Assembly: GCF_041146395.1 (NCBI RefSeq)
Contig: NC_090997.1
Location: 31,785,501 to 31,849,500, forward strand
Length of the DNA stretch: 64,000 nt
Direction: 5' to 3'
Source: Eulemur rufifrons
Taxonomy: Eukaryota > Chordata > Mammalia > Primates > Lemuridae
The notes below the pieces were generated by a model, which ran no database searches, was not told the origin of the DNA, and saw only the letters and a program-made list of their open reading frames with translations. Positions within the stretch are counted from its first letter, which is position 1; each line of letters opens with the position of its first letter. This document shows, in pieces, positions 49,462-62,395 of the stretch. The position numbers and the translations under genes were made by a program.

Positions 49462-50383
49462 GTGTAGTGGAAAAACTGTTTTTCCCTGCTGTGCTCTTAA
49501 CGCTCAACACAGTACTTCACTTCTGACCAGAGGTGTGTGAGGTTTTTTTCCCCACCCATCAATTCTCTGGTGGACACCAATTGGTTGTTCCATAATTCAG
49601 TTCGATGCTGACGTTATCTACCTGGAGTTAGAGTCAGATCCCACAGGGTAAGGGCTCAGTCCCACAGACTGACCCCTACTGCAGATGCCAATTGCACATC
49701 TGGGCCTCCAGGACTTCTGATTAACCTATAAATTGAGGGTTCCCATGAGCCCCTCCTCAGGTTCTATTAATTTGCTAGAGTGATTCACAGAACTCAGGTA
49801 AATGCTTTCTTACACTTACTGGTGTATTGTGTCAATAAAGGATATGATAAAGGACACAGTTGAACAGTCAGAAGAGACACAAAGGGAGGGGTCTGGAAGG
49901 GTCACTGAGCACAAGAGCTTCTGTCCCTGTGGAGTCGGGATATATCTCTTTCGGCACATGGATGCGTTCACCAACCCGGAAGCTCTCTATAACCCCATAC
50001 TTTTGGGATTTTAATGGAAGCTTCATCACTTCAGCAAGATTGATAGTTAACTCCATTTCCAGCCCCTCTCCCCTCTTCAGAGGATGCAGGGTGGGGCTGA
50101 ACGTTCCAGTCTTCTGATCGTGGCTTGGTCTTTCTAGGGACCAGTCCCTATTAGGAGCCCACCAAGGGTCACCTCATTGGAACAAAAGACTCTCCTGTCA
50201 CCCAGGAAGTTCCAAGGGATTGGGAGCTCTGTGCCAGGAGCCCAGGTCAACAAAACAAATATTAGAACAAAAATTTCTCCTAGCAACCTATTCTTGAGGA
50301 AATTGCAAGGGTTTTAGGAGCTCTGTGCCAAGAACTGGCGGCAGAGACTAAATATATATTTCTTATTATATCAGAATATCACA
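49462..50383. mobile_element. LTR-type repeat, copy 2, with internal duplication
   Basis: Aligns with 36301-37131 in the same orientation, sharing 'tataaattgagggttccca', 'cacagaactcag', 'cttttgggattttaatgg' and 'aatatcaca'. Near its right end a module of about 70 nt ending 'gagctctgtgcca' occurs twice (about 50174-50241 and 50259-50335), which copy 1 lacks. No coding capacity. Confidence 0.62.
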
Positions 50384-50531
50384 GGCCTTGTATTGAAGTT
50401 ATCACGAAAGTCAAAAGAAAGCATTAATCGTGAATGGTTATGTTATGTGTCACTGCTGTTTGATTTTCCAGGGCAAGAATATAAAAGACTACTGGAGATG
50501 AGAATTAAACAAAGTTTAAAAATTATATCAG

Positions 50532-50693
50532 GGCTGGACGCAGTGGTTCACGCCTATAATCCTAGCACTTTGGAAGGCCGAGGCAGGAGGATTGGCTTGA
50601 CCCCAGGATTTTGAGGTTGCAGTGAACTATGATGATGCCATTGCACTCCAGCCCTGGGCAACAGAGCAGATCCTGTCTCAAAAAAACCAAAAA
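50532..50693 (+). mobile_element. Alu-related left monomer (FLAM-like), sense
   Basis: 'ggctggacgcagtggttcac', 'tagcactttggaaggccga', 'ccattgcactccagccctgg', then an A-tail. It is only one monomer long. The direct repeat AAAAATTATATCAG at 50518-50531 and 50694-50707 marks its target-site duplication. Confidence 0.88.
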
Positions 50694-51471
50694 AAAAATT
50701 ATATCAGAAAAGTACTAGGGAAGTAATGGAGGTTGAAGGAAAAAAAATCACTTCAGGACACAGTATAAATAGAAAGGGAGCAAAAAGTAGCTGTGATAAT
50801 GACAGTGATTTGGATATTTATTTTTTAAAAATAAGAAAAGTCAGGGGGCAGAGTGAGTAGTTACTGAAGTCAACTATTAAGAAATCAGTTCTTTACTTAC
50901 TTAGGCTGTAAATTCCTCGTTTGGTGGTCCCTGATCATGTAATAGGGATACAACTAATGTCAGTAAGGTCTCCAATAATCTACCAGCCTCGTTTTAGTTA
51001 CCCCCGATTCCAATTTTCTGAAAATAGAAAAGAATAACTGGTTGATGTTTGACTTCCTATTCTTGCCACTGAACACTGGTTCTGGCAATTTCTTCAAAGA
51101 GAGGAATGACTCCAAGTAGAAAGCAGAAAGTGAAAAAAGCCCCAAGCCGCTTCCTCCTGTAGGCAGTCAGTTTCTGAACAGATAGAATTTGAATGAATTT
51201 TTTGTCCCCTCATGAATGTATGGTGACAGATAATGGTAATGAGAGGGATGTCCCAGATAGCTGAACAAAATCATGCTGATGTTTCTAGCAACAGGTATCT
51301 GCTTAAGTGTTTACCTACCACTGGAAAGTCTTGGCTGACTTTGCAGAGTTTTCAGAGTGCGTACAGTGGCAAACTCTCTAGTTCCACTAAGTAGATTACA
51401 ACTTTCATCTCATTTGGCTAATTTGTGAACATTCCTGGTGGAATTCTGCTAATTGATTCTCACTTACACAG

Positions 51472-51507
51472 GGCTCCCAAGGACCAGCTGGAGAGCCCGG
51501 TATTCAG
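51472..51507 (+). CDS. COL19A1: COL19A1 exon M: COL4 helix (12 aa)
   Basis: A 36-nt exon reading GSQGPAGEPGIQ; acceptor TTACACAG, donor GTAAGC at 51508. The next intron is only 82 nt. Confidence 0.95.
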
Positions 51508-51589
51508 GTAAGCTATGTAAGCCCGCCTGCTTGCTTACTTGGGGAAAATGACTGAAAGACTATTCTCATAAGTAACTATTTTTTTCCAG

Positions 51590-51643
51590 GGTCCTCGAGG
51601 TCTCCCTGGGTTGCCAGGAACTCCAGGGACCCCAGGGAATGAT
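51590..51643 (+). CDS. COL19A1: COL19A1 exon N: COL4 helix (18 aa)
   Basis: A 54-nt exon reading GPRGLPGLPGTPGTPGND; acceptor TTTTTCCAG, donor GTAAGC at 51644. Six perfect triplets; by recall, identical to human. The downstream intron is 88 nt. Confidence 0.96.
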
Positions 51644-51731
51644 GTAAGCACCTTCTTTATCTGCCCCCTCCATTCTAACCTGCACCTGTGTCACAGTGCA
51701 AAGATTTGAACATGGACACTTCTGTTTTCAG

Positions 51732-51785
51732 GGAGCTCCAGGAAGGGATGGAAAGCCAGGCCTGCCAGGCCCCCCAGGTGACCCG
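51732..51785 (+). CDS. COL19A1: COL19A1 exon O: C-terminal end of COL4 helix (18 aa)
   Basis: A 54-nt exon reading GAPGRDGKPGLPGPPGDP; acceptor TGTTTTCAG, donor GTATGT at 51786. It closes the COL4 helix with a proline-rich end directly before NC4. It contains GRDG, not RGD. Confidence 0.96.
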
Positions 51786-53175
51786 GTATGTAGGCAGACT
51801 TTGCCTGATTTATGTATCTTTAACGCACCCAGAAGCCCAACAACCTACCAAGCAAGTTTTGCTGTCTAAACTAATTAGAATGCTCAGTGACTGCTTGGTG
51901 ATTTTGTTTATCCCCATTATTTTGTAGAGGGGGAAAAAATTCAAGCTACATCAGCATATTTTTGTGTGTATGAAGAATACTTATTTCCTAAGGGTATAAT
52001 TCAACTGTACAATTTTGCCCCAGGCTGAGCCTTGGCATATAATGTCTCAATCCCATGGAAAATGGAGATAAAATATATAGCCACAATTTCTATTCTTTCT
52101 AATGCTAGTGACTAAATGAATTTCATTTTTCTAAATGAAACTTTGCAGGTAAGTTACCTACAGTATGGCACATAGCTATTGATTCAGTGGCTTTAAAAAT
52201 GCTGAGATGATTAAATTATGAAAACTGGCTTGAGTTGGCTCTTTAAAAATGGGTTTAGGCACTAAAAGTGTGTTCCAAAGTTTTATTTTAGGTTAAACCT
52301 TGCTTTGAGCGACAGTGAAATCCTTTTAAATAGCCTCAGACTCGGCAGTTATAATTTGCGAAGCCATATGGTACATGACATTGTATTAAGAATCTTGTAT
52401 AATAAAATTCAAATCTGGCCTCTCAGCTTTAAGCTTCACAAACCCTTTCTTCCTCCCACACTGTTTGGGCCTTATGTGCCTTTATAAGCTACGTGTGGAG
52501 GCATATTTGACACTACTTTAACTTCATCGCTGAGTGAATCACATGTATGTTATCAGGTAATCATGCAAAGTGTTACTTGGGTTTACCAAGTGTCTCTCTG
52601 CAAGGACATTTTTAAGACATGTAGCCATTGTCTTAAGTGGCCCAAGTTCCCTCAGTATCTGTCTTGTCTATCACTTAAGCCAACTGTAGGCATTTTTGAA
52701 CTTTAGTGAGAAATAACTTTAAGGCAAACTCATCCTATACTTTTCATATTTCTCAGCAGCCTGATAATATGCTTGCCAGTAATTTCCTTTTAATAAATCA
52801 TTTATCTGTATGCATTATTTAAAATCAATAACATACTAGGGATGGCATAAAGGTTGCTATGTCATGAAAATATAAAATAGAGCTGCAGAATCAAAGCTAT
52901 AATATATGTGTGTTTGCATGTTCATGGTAGAGGAAGAGGGAATATTTCTCAAAAATTGTTCTGAATTCTGTCAGTGCCTTGTGTCAGTTTCTTGATATGA
53001 AACATAATGCTAAGCCAATGATTCTGACAGTGATATTCTAGAAACCCCATGCTCCAAATATCAACTGTCATGGCATTTTGAGGAAAAATGCCTACATCGT
53101 ATTGTATGTTTGCATTGCATTGTGTTCACATATATGTATAAATACATATATTTGCTTTTTTCTCCTTCACTACAG
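51786..53175 (+). other. COL19A1: 1.4-kb intron between exons O and P
   Basis: AT-rich unique sequence; no repeat or gene recognised. Confidence 0.8.
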
Positions 53176-53217
53176 ATTGCACTTCCTCTCTTGGGAGACA
53201 TCGGTGCCTTGCTCAAG
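53176..53217 (+). CDS. COL19A1: COL19A1 exon P: NC4 domain, first part (14 aa)
   Basis: A 42-nt exon reading IALPLLGDIGALLK; acceptor TTCACTACAG, donor GTACTC at 53218. It is non-collagenous and hydrophobic/amphipathic, and is the only exon in the window besides Q that does not start with Gly. By recall, it is identical to human, which suggests strong constraint. It is likely a chain-association or hinge segment together with exon Q. Confidence 0.93.
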
Positions 53218-54277
53218 GTACTCTGTCACTATGTAAGATATTGTGTGTTAATTTCCAGGAAAAATCAGAATGGAAATTATTTAGCAGAAATTGAGTTAAT
53301 TGCTTAGCCTGAACTACAATTCAGTTTTTAAATGGCAGGACATCTTTAAGGTCGAAAAAGGAACATGAATCGTTATGTATCTCATGCCATGTACCCTACT
53401 CCCTCCACTCTCTCCTTTTCCACCCTCACATTTTGAGGGAAGGGGAGGAGGATAGTTCTGAGATAAGCTACAGGGAAGGAATAGTGTCATTAACACCTGG
53501 AGTAGATCATTCTCTCCTCTGGGGGAGTATCTTTCTCTTTACCCACCCTGCTCAGTACCCGTGAAACCTAATCCTTCTCTGTGTGTCTGGCCTGGTCAGT
53601 CCCAAGATGAAAACTAGTGCTGCTCTGTAAACAGCCAGCTTGCAAAGCTGAGTTTTGATGTCATAGGATTTTATAAAATTACAAAGCCAACAATCTCCCA
53701 AACACCTGTTACTCTGGTAAATAAAAATTATCTCTACTTGCTATGTATCTCATAGGGAATTAATCTTGCTACTTTTTTTCCTTCTAATACTTCCCTGTAC
53801 TTTAGGTGTAAAACAGCTTGGGTAGGGGCTGATAATGAAGCATATGTAAGGTTACGTATTTAATATTTGCATGTTCCTGCCTAATATCAGTGCTAAGATT
53901 TGAATCTACATGCACATCTGGCCCTTTATATTCAAACATCGTGTGTCTCGTCTGCCTGTGTGTGAGTGGACAATGTACAGACATGCACACACACTTGGTG
54001 ATTTAGTTTGTATTCCTAGCAGCTAGCCAGTGACTTACACAATGTCTTGCATGATAGCAGGCAGGCAGAAATATTTGTCGAATTGAATTCAAAAGACTCA
54101 AGATTTCTAGTATATATATTTGTTAGGTAATTAGAGTTTTGAGAATAGATATATAAACATAAATTAAATATGAATATAAAAAATACATTAAAGGAGTTTT
54201 TAAGGCCTCTAAAAGCCAGCAATTTTCTTATAAGTCAGGAAAGAGTATTTGTGGAGGTTTCAGGGAGATCTTACATT

Positions 54278-54470
54278 TATTGAGTTACATGCCAATCAAT
54301 GCATCACTTATATCATCTCATTTAATTTTCACAACAGTCTTATGAGTTCAGGCTATAGTGGTATTCCCATTCTATAGATGAGAGACCTGAAATTCGGAGC
54401 AGTTAAATAATTTATTTGTCCAGAGTCTCACAGCTAATAAATATAACATTAACACAGAAAAATGGGCCCT
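54278..54470 (-). mobile_element. MIR SINE, antisense
   Basis: 'tcatctcatttaattttcac', 'attctatagatgagagacct' and 'gagtctcacagctaataaat' follow MIR backwards. Confidence 0.85.
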
Positions 54471-55284
54471 CAGACATTAAGTCTTAAGTTGTTTACAGGA
54501 GCAGTGGTGCTAGAAATAGCCAGACTATAGGAATTGTATTAGTCCAGAATAGTTAGGGTTCCTTAAGGTTCAGAAACTTGTACACTTAAATAGAAACGAA
54601 TATGCTGATAGAATATGGGGTAGTTCGCAGAACAGACAAAAAGACTCTGAACAGGCTCTCACAGGAACCAGGGTTCCAGGGGTCTCAGGAGGGAAGTAAC
54701 TGACAGTCTCACCAGGGCAGGTTCCTCTAATGAAGGCACTTGGCTGTCGTGCCAGTCCCAGCATTGTTTCACTGAGGTTCTGCCAAGAGAGCAGGACACC
54801 TTGACTGCTAGTCCCAATACACTGTATTCAGCAGAAGGGGAAAGTATGTATTTCCCCAAAACAAAATCTAAATATAGAAATTTAGATTGAAGGTTGGATC
54901 TATCAGATCAATTTCATAATGTAATGTTAAAACTGATCTCGTTACCTAACACATTAATTCTCTTTCTCTCTGCCTTGAGTTGTTAGCTAACTTGATCATC
55001 CTACTTTCTGTTTTCAAAACTCTCTTTGATGAAAGTATTGAAAAGAACTGGCATAATTACAGGCCCAAATTGTATTCCTTCAAAGACCTTCTGGGTTAAT
55101 CTGTGTATCAGTCTCCCTTTGAATGAGATTGTGTATTGGCTAATAATTGATACATCTTCATTCTTCCCATAAGAAAACCTTAGACATATTTTTAAGAACC
55201 TTAATGAAATTCAGTTTTCCTTAATTTATTATATCATTCTGATAACCCTAACTTGAGGAAAATGAAGTCAGTTTCAAATGACTC

Positions 55285-55638
<354 letters not shown>

Positions 55639-56239
55639 TGACCCATAGTGATTATCACTTCCTAATGTTTACTAAAACAATCAATTGAATAATCAATTCT
55701 AAAATGTTGCTGCCTATTGATATACCAAGGTTTTATTCCAAATTGATATGCCATATTTATATGTCTGTAGATACAATAATTCATCTTTTTCATACTTTTT
55801 GAACTATGGAAACCCTTTTGTTTCTCTTAAGTTTTCGGCTATCTCTTTATCTTCATAGGTGTTCAGATATTATCAGTGGTAGTTCTGTAATTATATAAAT
55901 GTTTGTAACTCCCCTACCAGCACATTAGTTCTGTGAAATGATCTTGGTGGTAACATTAGTTTGGGAAACTTTGCGCATAACTCTAGCTCCGTCTTATATA
56001 GTCAGACTCTAAGAAGATCCACCATGAAGAGAACTGTTTAACCCAGCATTTTTTAGATAATTTGTCTCAAAACCTTTTCAATATCATGCAAAATTAGTGT
56101 TCTAAGGAGCTTATTTTTGGAAATCATACTTATGCTGATAGTCATTAGGTCAAAAATATTGAACTTAAATAGTCATGGGATTTCTTGCCAACTTCTCATC
56201 AATGGCAAGCTTCAGCTCCCTTTTCATGTTTAAGGATTC

Positions 56240-56301
56240 TTCCCTTTAGTGGAAAGGATGGACAAATAGAGGCTAATATTAATATTATCCTACCTTTTGT
56301 C
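56240..56301 (+). repeat. 62-nt segment, source copy of a local duplication
   Basis: Unique intronic text (TTCCCTTTAGTGGAAAGGAT ... TACCTTTTGTC) that recurs inside the Alu at 57017-57078 with 4 mismatches. Confidence 0.88.
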
Positions 56302-56769
56302 AATTATTAAACTATCTCCTCCACTCAGTCCTCCTTATCTTATGCCTTTCCTGGTCATATTCTTATTCCAACAGTTTATTTAAAAATAAGCCTTTATGAG
56401 AATTTTTCACAGACACTTTTTCTTTAGCTATGTGGTGAGATTTATGTTTATATTATAAGCTCAGACACATAAATTCAAGCCTTTCCAGACCAGCTAAAGA
56501 TTGCAGAGAAGGCAATGGAAAGGTAATTCCACTTAGATTTCCTGTCTTCACTTGGATTTGACATAGGAGTCAAGTCTAAGTCACTCAAGTAATTATTTCT
56601 CACATGAGTACCTCCACTGATAAAATGTTATAAATTGTGTGTAGGGTTCTCTCACTAATTTTGCTTCCAAAAGGAGAAAAATCCTTTCCTCATAGTTTTT
56701 TCTTTGTTTGCATATGATTTATGCTATAGGTTATATGAACTCTGTAATCTTGCTGGTTATTCCAAACTT

Positions 56770-57140
56770 TATTACCACCTCCCTTTTTATTATATTTTTA
56801 ATTTTAATTTTTTATTTTTATAGATAGCGTCTCACTCTGTCATCCAGGCCCCATCATAGCTCACTGCAGATCAAACTCCTGGGCTCAGGCAATCCTCCTG
56901 CCTCAGCCTTCCAAGTAGCTGGGACCACAGGCATGCGCCATCACGCCTGGATAGTTGTTTTTTATTTTATGTAGAGATGGATCTCACTATGTTGCCCAGG
57001 CTGGCTTCAAACCCCTTTCCCTTTCATGGAAAGGATGGACAAACAGAGGCTTATATTAATATTATCCTACCTTTTGTCCTCCTGCCTCAGCCTCCCGAGT
57101 ACTAGGATGACAGGCATGAGCCACCATGCCCCACCCCACC
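56770..57140 (-). mobile_element. Old Alu, antisense, interrupted by a 62-nt templated insert
   Basis: 'gcgtctcactctgtcatcca' opens the element, and 'tgacaggcatgagccaccat' closes it. Between 'ggcttcaaaccc' and 'ctcctgcctcag' the usual Alu text is replaced by 57017-57078, a copy of 56240-56301. Confidence 0.88.
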
Positions 57141-57498
57141 TCCCTTTTTAAACATGCTGCTAAGCAATTGAAACTCAGTCTGTGCTCTTGACTTCCATGA
57201 GTTTTCCTTATTTATTTGGAATTTTCCATGTAAATATCATCAGAGATATGTGTTTCAAATAAAAGTTCACCAATATCATAAACACATATTATTGATTAGC
57301 TTTGTAAATAGTTTTTACCTCATGAAAAGTAATCTTTTTAAATCGGATGCATCAAGTTTCTAAAGGCAGAGTGACCTACCGGTGGCTGTATCACTCATCT
57401 CTGACAAAGGTTCAAACAGAACTTCGAATCAGATCAAACCTTACTTTCATGGGCAGCTTTTATGGATCTCTCAGGAACCTTGTCTTTATACTCATTAG

Positions 57499-57603
57499 AA
57501 CTTCTGTGGCAACTGCCAAGCCAGTGTCCCCGGGTTGAAAAGGAACAAAGGAGAAGAAGGAGGTGCTGGTGAGCCTGGAAAGTCTGATTCGACAGCCCAG
57601 CAG
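57499..57603 (+). CDS. COL19A1: COL19A1 exon Q: rest of NC4 with two cysteines, start of COL3 (35 aa)
   Basis: A 105-nt exon, the longest here; acceptor CTCATTAG, donor GTAAGA at 57604. It starts NFCGNCQASVPGLKRNK, non-collagenous, with two Cys suited to disulphides between chains, then GEEGGAGEPGK in Gly-X-Y, then SDSTAQQ, which interrupts the helix. By recall, human ends YDSMARK there, so the tail is the most divergent coding patch in the window while length is kept. Confidence 0.92.
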
Positions 57604-57692
57604 GTAAGAGGGGTGTCGGGGTGGGGAGGGGGGTGTGGACCCTGTGGGTTCTCATAGCACATTCTCTCAGCTGTTACTCCTCTGTCCTCCAG

Positions 57693-57746
57693 GGTGATAC
57701 AGGGCCTCGGGGCCCTCCAGGAATCCCAGGCAGAGAGGGACCAAAG
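57693..57746 (+). CDS. COL19A1: COL19A1 exon R: COL3 helix (18 aa)
   Basis: A 54-nt exon reading GDTGPRGPPGIPGREGPK; acceptor GTCCTCCAG, donor GTAAGG at 57747. The preceding intron is 89 nt. Confidence 0.96.
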
Positions 57747-58009
57747 GTAAGGAAGACTCTCCTCCACTTCCCTCTGTGGGACCGTCAATTTAGTGTAAAA
57801 ATAAAATGAACCCCATTTTAAAATATAAAACTTTTAAAAAATATATGTAATTGGGGAAAGTAGTGTAAAAGCCACTTCCAAATGTTGTTATTTATTTTTT
57901 CCCTAACTCTGTCCATATTACATGCCCCAAAGTATTCTTAGATTTTTCTTATTGTTCCCACAGATAGCAAAATGATCGAGTGTACTAGCTGAATTTATTG
58001 TCTTTTTAG

Positions 58010-58063
58010 GGAAGCAAAGGAGAGCGGGGCTACCCTGGGATACCTGGGGAGAAAGGTGATGAG
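58010..58063 (+). CDS. COL19A1: COL19A1 exon S: COL3 helix (18 aa)
   Basis: A 54-nt exon reading GSKGERGYPGIPGEKGDE; acceptor CTTTTTAG, donor GTAAAA at 58064, a weaker donor than its neighbours. By recall, identical to human. Confidence 0.95.
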
Positions 58064-60543
58064 GTAAAAGATTTGTTTCTGATAATATGCTCCTAATACT
58101 GATTCTCTTTATGTGAACCCAACAGAGGAAAGACATCAGTTTTTCTGTAGCTCATATTCAATGCTAAAAAAAAAAAAAAACAAAAACCAAAAACTAGATA
58201 GGCCTTTTCAAGTGTTAACACATGTTAAATAATAATGTATTCATGTTTATTACCAGTGGTCCAGTTTTTGAGACAAGGAAATTAAAGCACAAAGTTAATG
58301 TATCGGTTACGGTTTTTCTGTTTTCATGTAGCCGGTAACAATTCCAGCTGTCTCAAAATAAAAGGTGAAGGAGAAAAGGGAAATTTACTGAAAAGAATCC
58401 CAGGGCAACTAAGAGAATTAAAGGAATAGTTGAACAACCGGCAGCTCCAGAACTCCCTGGGATACTGCTATAACATGATTCAGCCTCAACAACCTTGGTT
58501 TGTCTCTGTCTCTGCTCCACTTTGAAATTCCGGGGAGAAAAAATAACTATCAAAAGGATCTGATTGGACTAGTTTTGATCAGCTGCTCACCCTCTGGACT
58601 AAAGTTCCAAGTCAAATGGACTTTTGAGATAATGGTATAATTTTCTGACTCTAAGCCATGGTGATGCTCAGGATATCATTTTTTTCCTGAATAATTCACA
58701 TTAACTCTTAGAAAAACCAATTAGAATGATGAATTGCTGTTAGTTTAAACAGTTTTGGTACTAATAATTCTTAATGAAAGTAAGTAAGCCATCTGGCATA
58801 TATTAACCTTGATGTTATTGCAGAAAATCATCACAGTATAAAGTAGATCTATGTTTCTAGTTGGAGTTATATTTCACATTAGAAATTATCATCATGTGTT
58901 ATTGTTTTTAATTAATATTGCTTCTCTTCTAGAAAACTTTGAGATTTGGCTTGGTTTTTTTCCAAGTTAAAAATTGAAGACTGAAGTAATATAACATTTA
59001 TTTTCACTTAGAAATAAAACAGTAAAGGCTTTTTATCTTCAAAACAAGTAAGAGTTATTGAGCTTTTGCTTCTACATGCTCCACAGAAGGTTTCACTAAA
59101 GTACAAGCACAATAACTGATTTAAATAGTCCAACAGCTTTTAACTGCCTAGATGTCAAAAGGTAGGCTTAGAGGCAATTGAGAAGGTAATAACAAAAAGA
59201 TCAGGAAATAATTGAAATTCGGATTTTTTTTATAAGTGATTCTAAGTTAAATTCACTAAAAGTTCATTTTTATTGATTCTGCAAGGTAGTTTGCTCTCTT
59301 GGTGAACTGAAATCCATTATTAATATTTCTCCACTATTTTAGTATGCTCTTTCTTAGGTACACCTTATGGATTCTTTAGTACAGAATGCACAAAAGTTTG
59401 TCCAAGACTCTTTATACATGGGCGGTTCCAGCAAGTCCAGGAGATTCTTTCCCATTGTGTCCTCACGCCACATGAATAATATGAATAAACCTGTAGTAAC
59501 ATATTGACTCAGTTGGGCCTTTCTGAGGGAATGAGGTAGTGAAGTTTTCTCTCCGACAGATGGGAAATAATGAACATAATCTTATCTTCTACTTGGACTC
59601 AGATATTACCTGAAATTAGAATTTATTGATTTTTTTAAATGAATAAAACTTTGACCAAAAACATATGTATTTCCAACTTTCAATAAACTATACTGTTTCA
59701 ACATACTGTATGTACATAATATTGTGTTATAAAATCTCAAATATCTATTCTACTCTGTGAAAAAGACACAGAAGCACACCCCATTATTTTGCGGACTACT
59801 AATTATTATGTCTTCAACTTTATTTGTTTGGGAAATTAGAGAAAAGAGTTCCATGCTTGTTTATTGCTCTTAGAAAAGGAACATTGACTTCCACATTTTT
59901 TACAGATGTTGTTGCACACCTCAAGGTAGCAGCTTGTAAGAAGCTAATAAAACACTAGAACTCCTCTTAGAGTGAATTCTTGCTTGGAATGCAGGTCTTC
60001 CCACAATATTTAAAGATCATAATAATCAATAAATAAAATGAAAAATGTTGTCAGCCATAAATTATAGCAACAGAAAATATTCTTAGTAGCAACTGAGCTA
60101 GGACTTTCAATATCAAACATAGAATAGAGAAAGAACTTGACTCCAATGATCTCTGCATATCTGTGTAATAAATTTAAGTTTGTATTTTAGTTTGGCACTA
60201 TATGTCCTACTCTTTAGCATGTATTTGTCTTCTTTAATGACCATCTTGTCCTCTAAAATTAGCTAATTGCCCTTTATGCATCTATAGTAACTTTTACCCT
60301 TACTACAAAATTTCATCTTGTTCAGAGAAAGACTGCTGAGACTGATTTTTTATTTATGGACTGAGGTTTATTTTAAAGTTTAATGTGGTCATCAAAGGTT
60401 AATGAGTCCCAAGTTTATAAATTAGACTACCTAAAAACTCACTCAGCATCTCTAGACTGATTCCGTGTTGAGACCAACAGTAGCAAATAGAATAAATAGA
60501 ACCAGTAAAACATACTGATACACATAGACTTGGGCCCATACAG

Positions 60544-60570
60544 ACACACACACACACACACACACACACA
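60544..60570. repeat. (CA)n microsatellite
   Basis: About 13 uninterrupted AC dinucleotides. A likely polymorphic marker. Confidence 0.95.
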
Positions 60571-61212
60571 GAATTGCCAGTGAGGATACAATCTTGAGGA
60601 AAGAATATGTTGACATTCTTTAACACGACCATACATGAAATTTTGCCCAAGACTTATTATTAATACATGAAGAATTCTAGCATGTTCAAGGAGATATTTT
60701 TTTCAGTATGTCTTCACGTCGTATCACATGAATAAACCTGAAACAACACATGATGGCATTTGACATTGAATGGATGAGCCTGGCAGAACTTGGTTCTTGA
60801 TCCCATGGATGCAAAGAACCTCGATCCAGCTCATAGTCCTTTAGAACCCTCATAAATCAATATGCAGCAATTTTACCATGGTCACTTCATCTAACATTTG
60901 TAATGCAAATAGCAATGCATATTTCATACCAAAAAGTAAAGGAATTTTATTATAACAAGGAATATTTTGGCAATATAAAAAGAATACTTAACTCAGTAAA
61001 GGAAACTAAATCCTGAAAGAGTAGAACCATTCAGTAGAACTTAATGCATCATATGGTTATCTGCATTAATAAAAGGATATTTAAAAATATTTCTTTCTAA
61101 TTATAAAAGTGATCTAAGTTAATTATAGAAAATTGGGGAAATACTCAAAAGCACTAAGAAGATAAAAGTTATCCCTATTCCCACTGCCCAGGAAGGATTT
61201 CTGATAATAGTA

Positions 61213-61506
61213 ATATTATGGTCCACAAGCCCTTATCCACAAATTCCAAAACACAAAAGCCTCTGAAAACCTAGAAATTTTTCCCAAGTTTGCAGCACAT
61301 TCATCTGGCAGCCAAATCTGACCTGAACTCACATGGAGCTGGTTTATTTATCCCACTCTGTCAGAATATCATATGTTTTGCTACAGAAATATTTGTGTGT
61401 TTATTAGACAGTGCTGCCTCAGGCACCACTGAGGTGTGACATAATATTCAGTATGTGTATTATGTTACCTATGTAAAAAGTCTGAGAAAATCCAGAATTC
61501 TGAAAC
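61213..61506. mobile_element. Probable Tigger-type DNA transposon fossil
   Basis: 'cccttatccacaaattccaa' near the left end and 'gtctgagaaaatccagaatt' near the right end resemble the inverted ends of a common Tigger-derived element. Strongly diverged; name not assigned. Confidence 0.45.
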
Positions 61507-62395
61507 ACATCTAACACTACGGTTTCCAGATAAAACATTTATTTTTTGTCATGATAAGATAATAAAAGATTCTATCATTCCCATCTTTTAGGAAGTACAT
61601 TCATAGTTTAAAAATGTAAGCTCTATGCTATGTAATATTTTGAGACTTTTATGTTTTCATGCTATCCAATAGTTTTCTAAAACATTATTTTAGTAGTTGC
61701 AAAATATTTCATATTATGGATTGTATGTAATTTATTTAACCAATACCCTGTTGTTGACACACTTGCTAAAGGAAAAAAATAATTACACAAGCTGCCAGTT
61801 AACCTTGCCAATTCTTCTTTGATGTATAAATATATCAGGATCTTAGATTCTATCCAGTGTAATTAGCGTTATTCTAAAAATCCAAGGAGGGGAGGGAGGG
61901 GAAATCCATTCATTTTTATGCATAAGCATTAAAGTGTTCCAAATTTAAATTCACCAGTGAGCCACATTTCTTCTTATAAAGAGCTGACCAGCTAAACTAA
62001 ATATTATGTCATAAACATATTCCATTTTTCCACTAGCTGAGTGAAGCTTTAGTGTAATTATATATTTCTTTGATGGCATTCTGCCAACCCAAAATGTGTA
62101 TTTCCATGCTTTAGCAGTACTAGATTCTGAGATACTATTGCTGATAGGGCTGCTGTGTAATATCAGAAATGCCTTATGAATCACCAGATTAAATGGTTTG
62201 TTACAGATTCCATGGCACAGCATTTTGGTTCACCATTCCTACTCTTTAAAAATTGGTATTTGTATATGGCTTACATAGTGTTTCTCACTTAGCTAAAATA
62301 TATGTTTAATTTTCAATAGTCAAAATGTTTGATTAACTAAAATGCTTTGTTCTCAATGATGTAACAGATTTTATGGTAGGAACTATCTCTTCTAG

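Larger units (their letters stand above)
48763..51471 (+). other. COL19A1: 2.7-kb intron between exons L and M
   Basis: It contains the second copy of the LTR-type repeat (49462-50383) and an Alu-related monomer (50532-50693). The 48780-49450 and 50720-51460 parts show nothing I can name. Confidence 0.82.
58064..62395 (+). other. COL19A1: 4.3-kb intron between exons S and T
   Basis: It contains a CA microsatellite (60544-60570) and a DNA-transposon-like fossil (61213-61506). Otherwise AT-rich sequence with nothing I can name. Confidence 0.8.
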
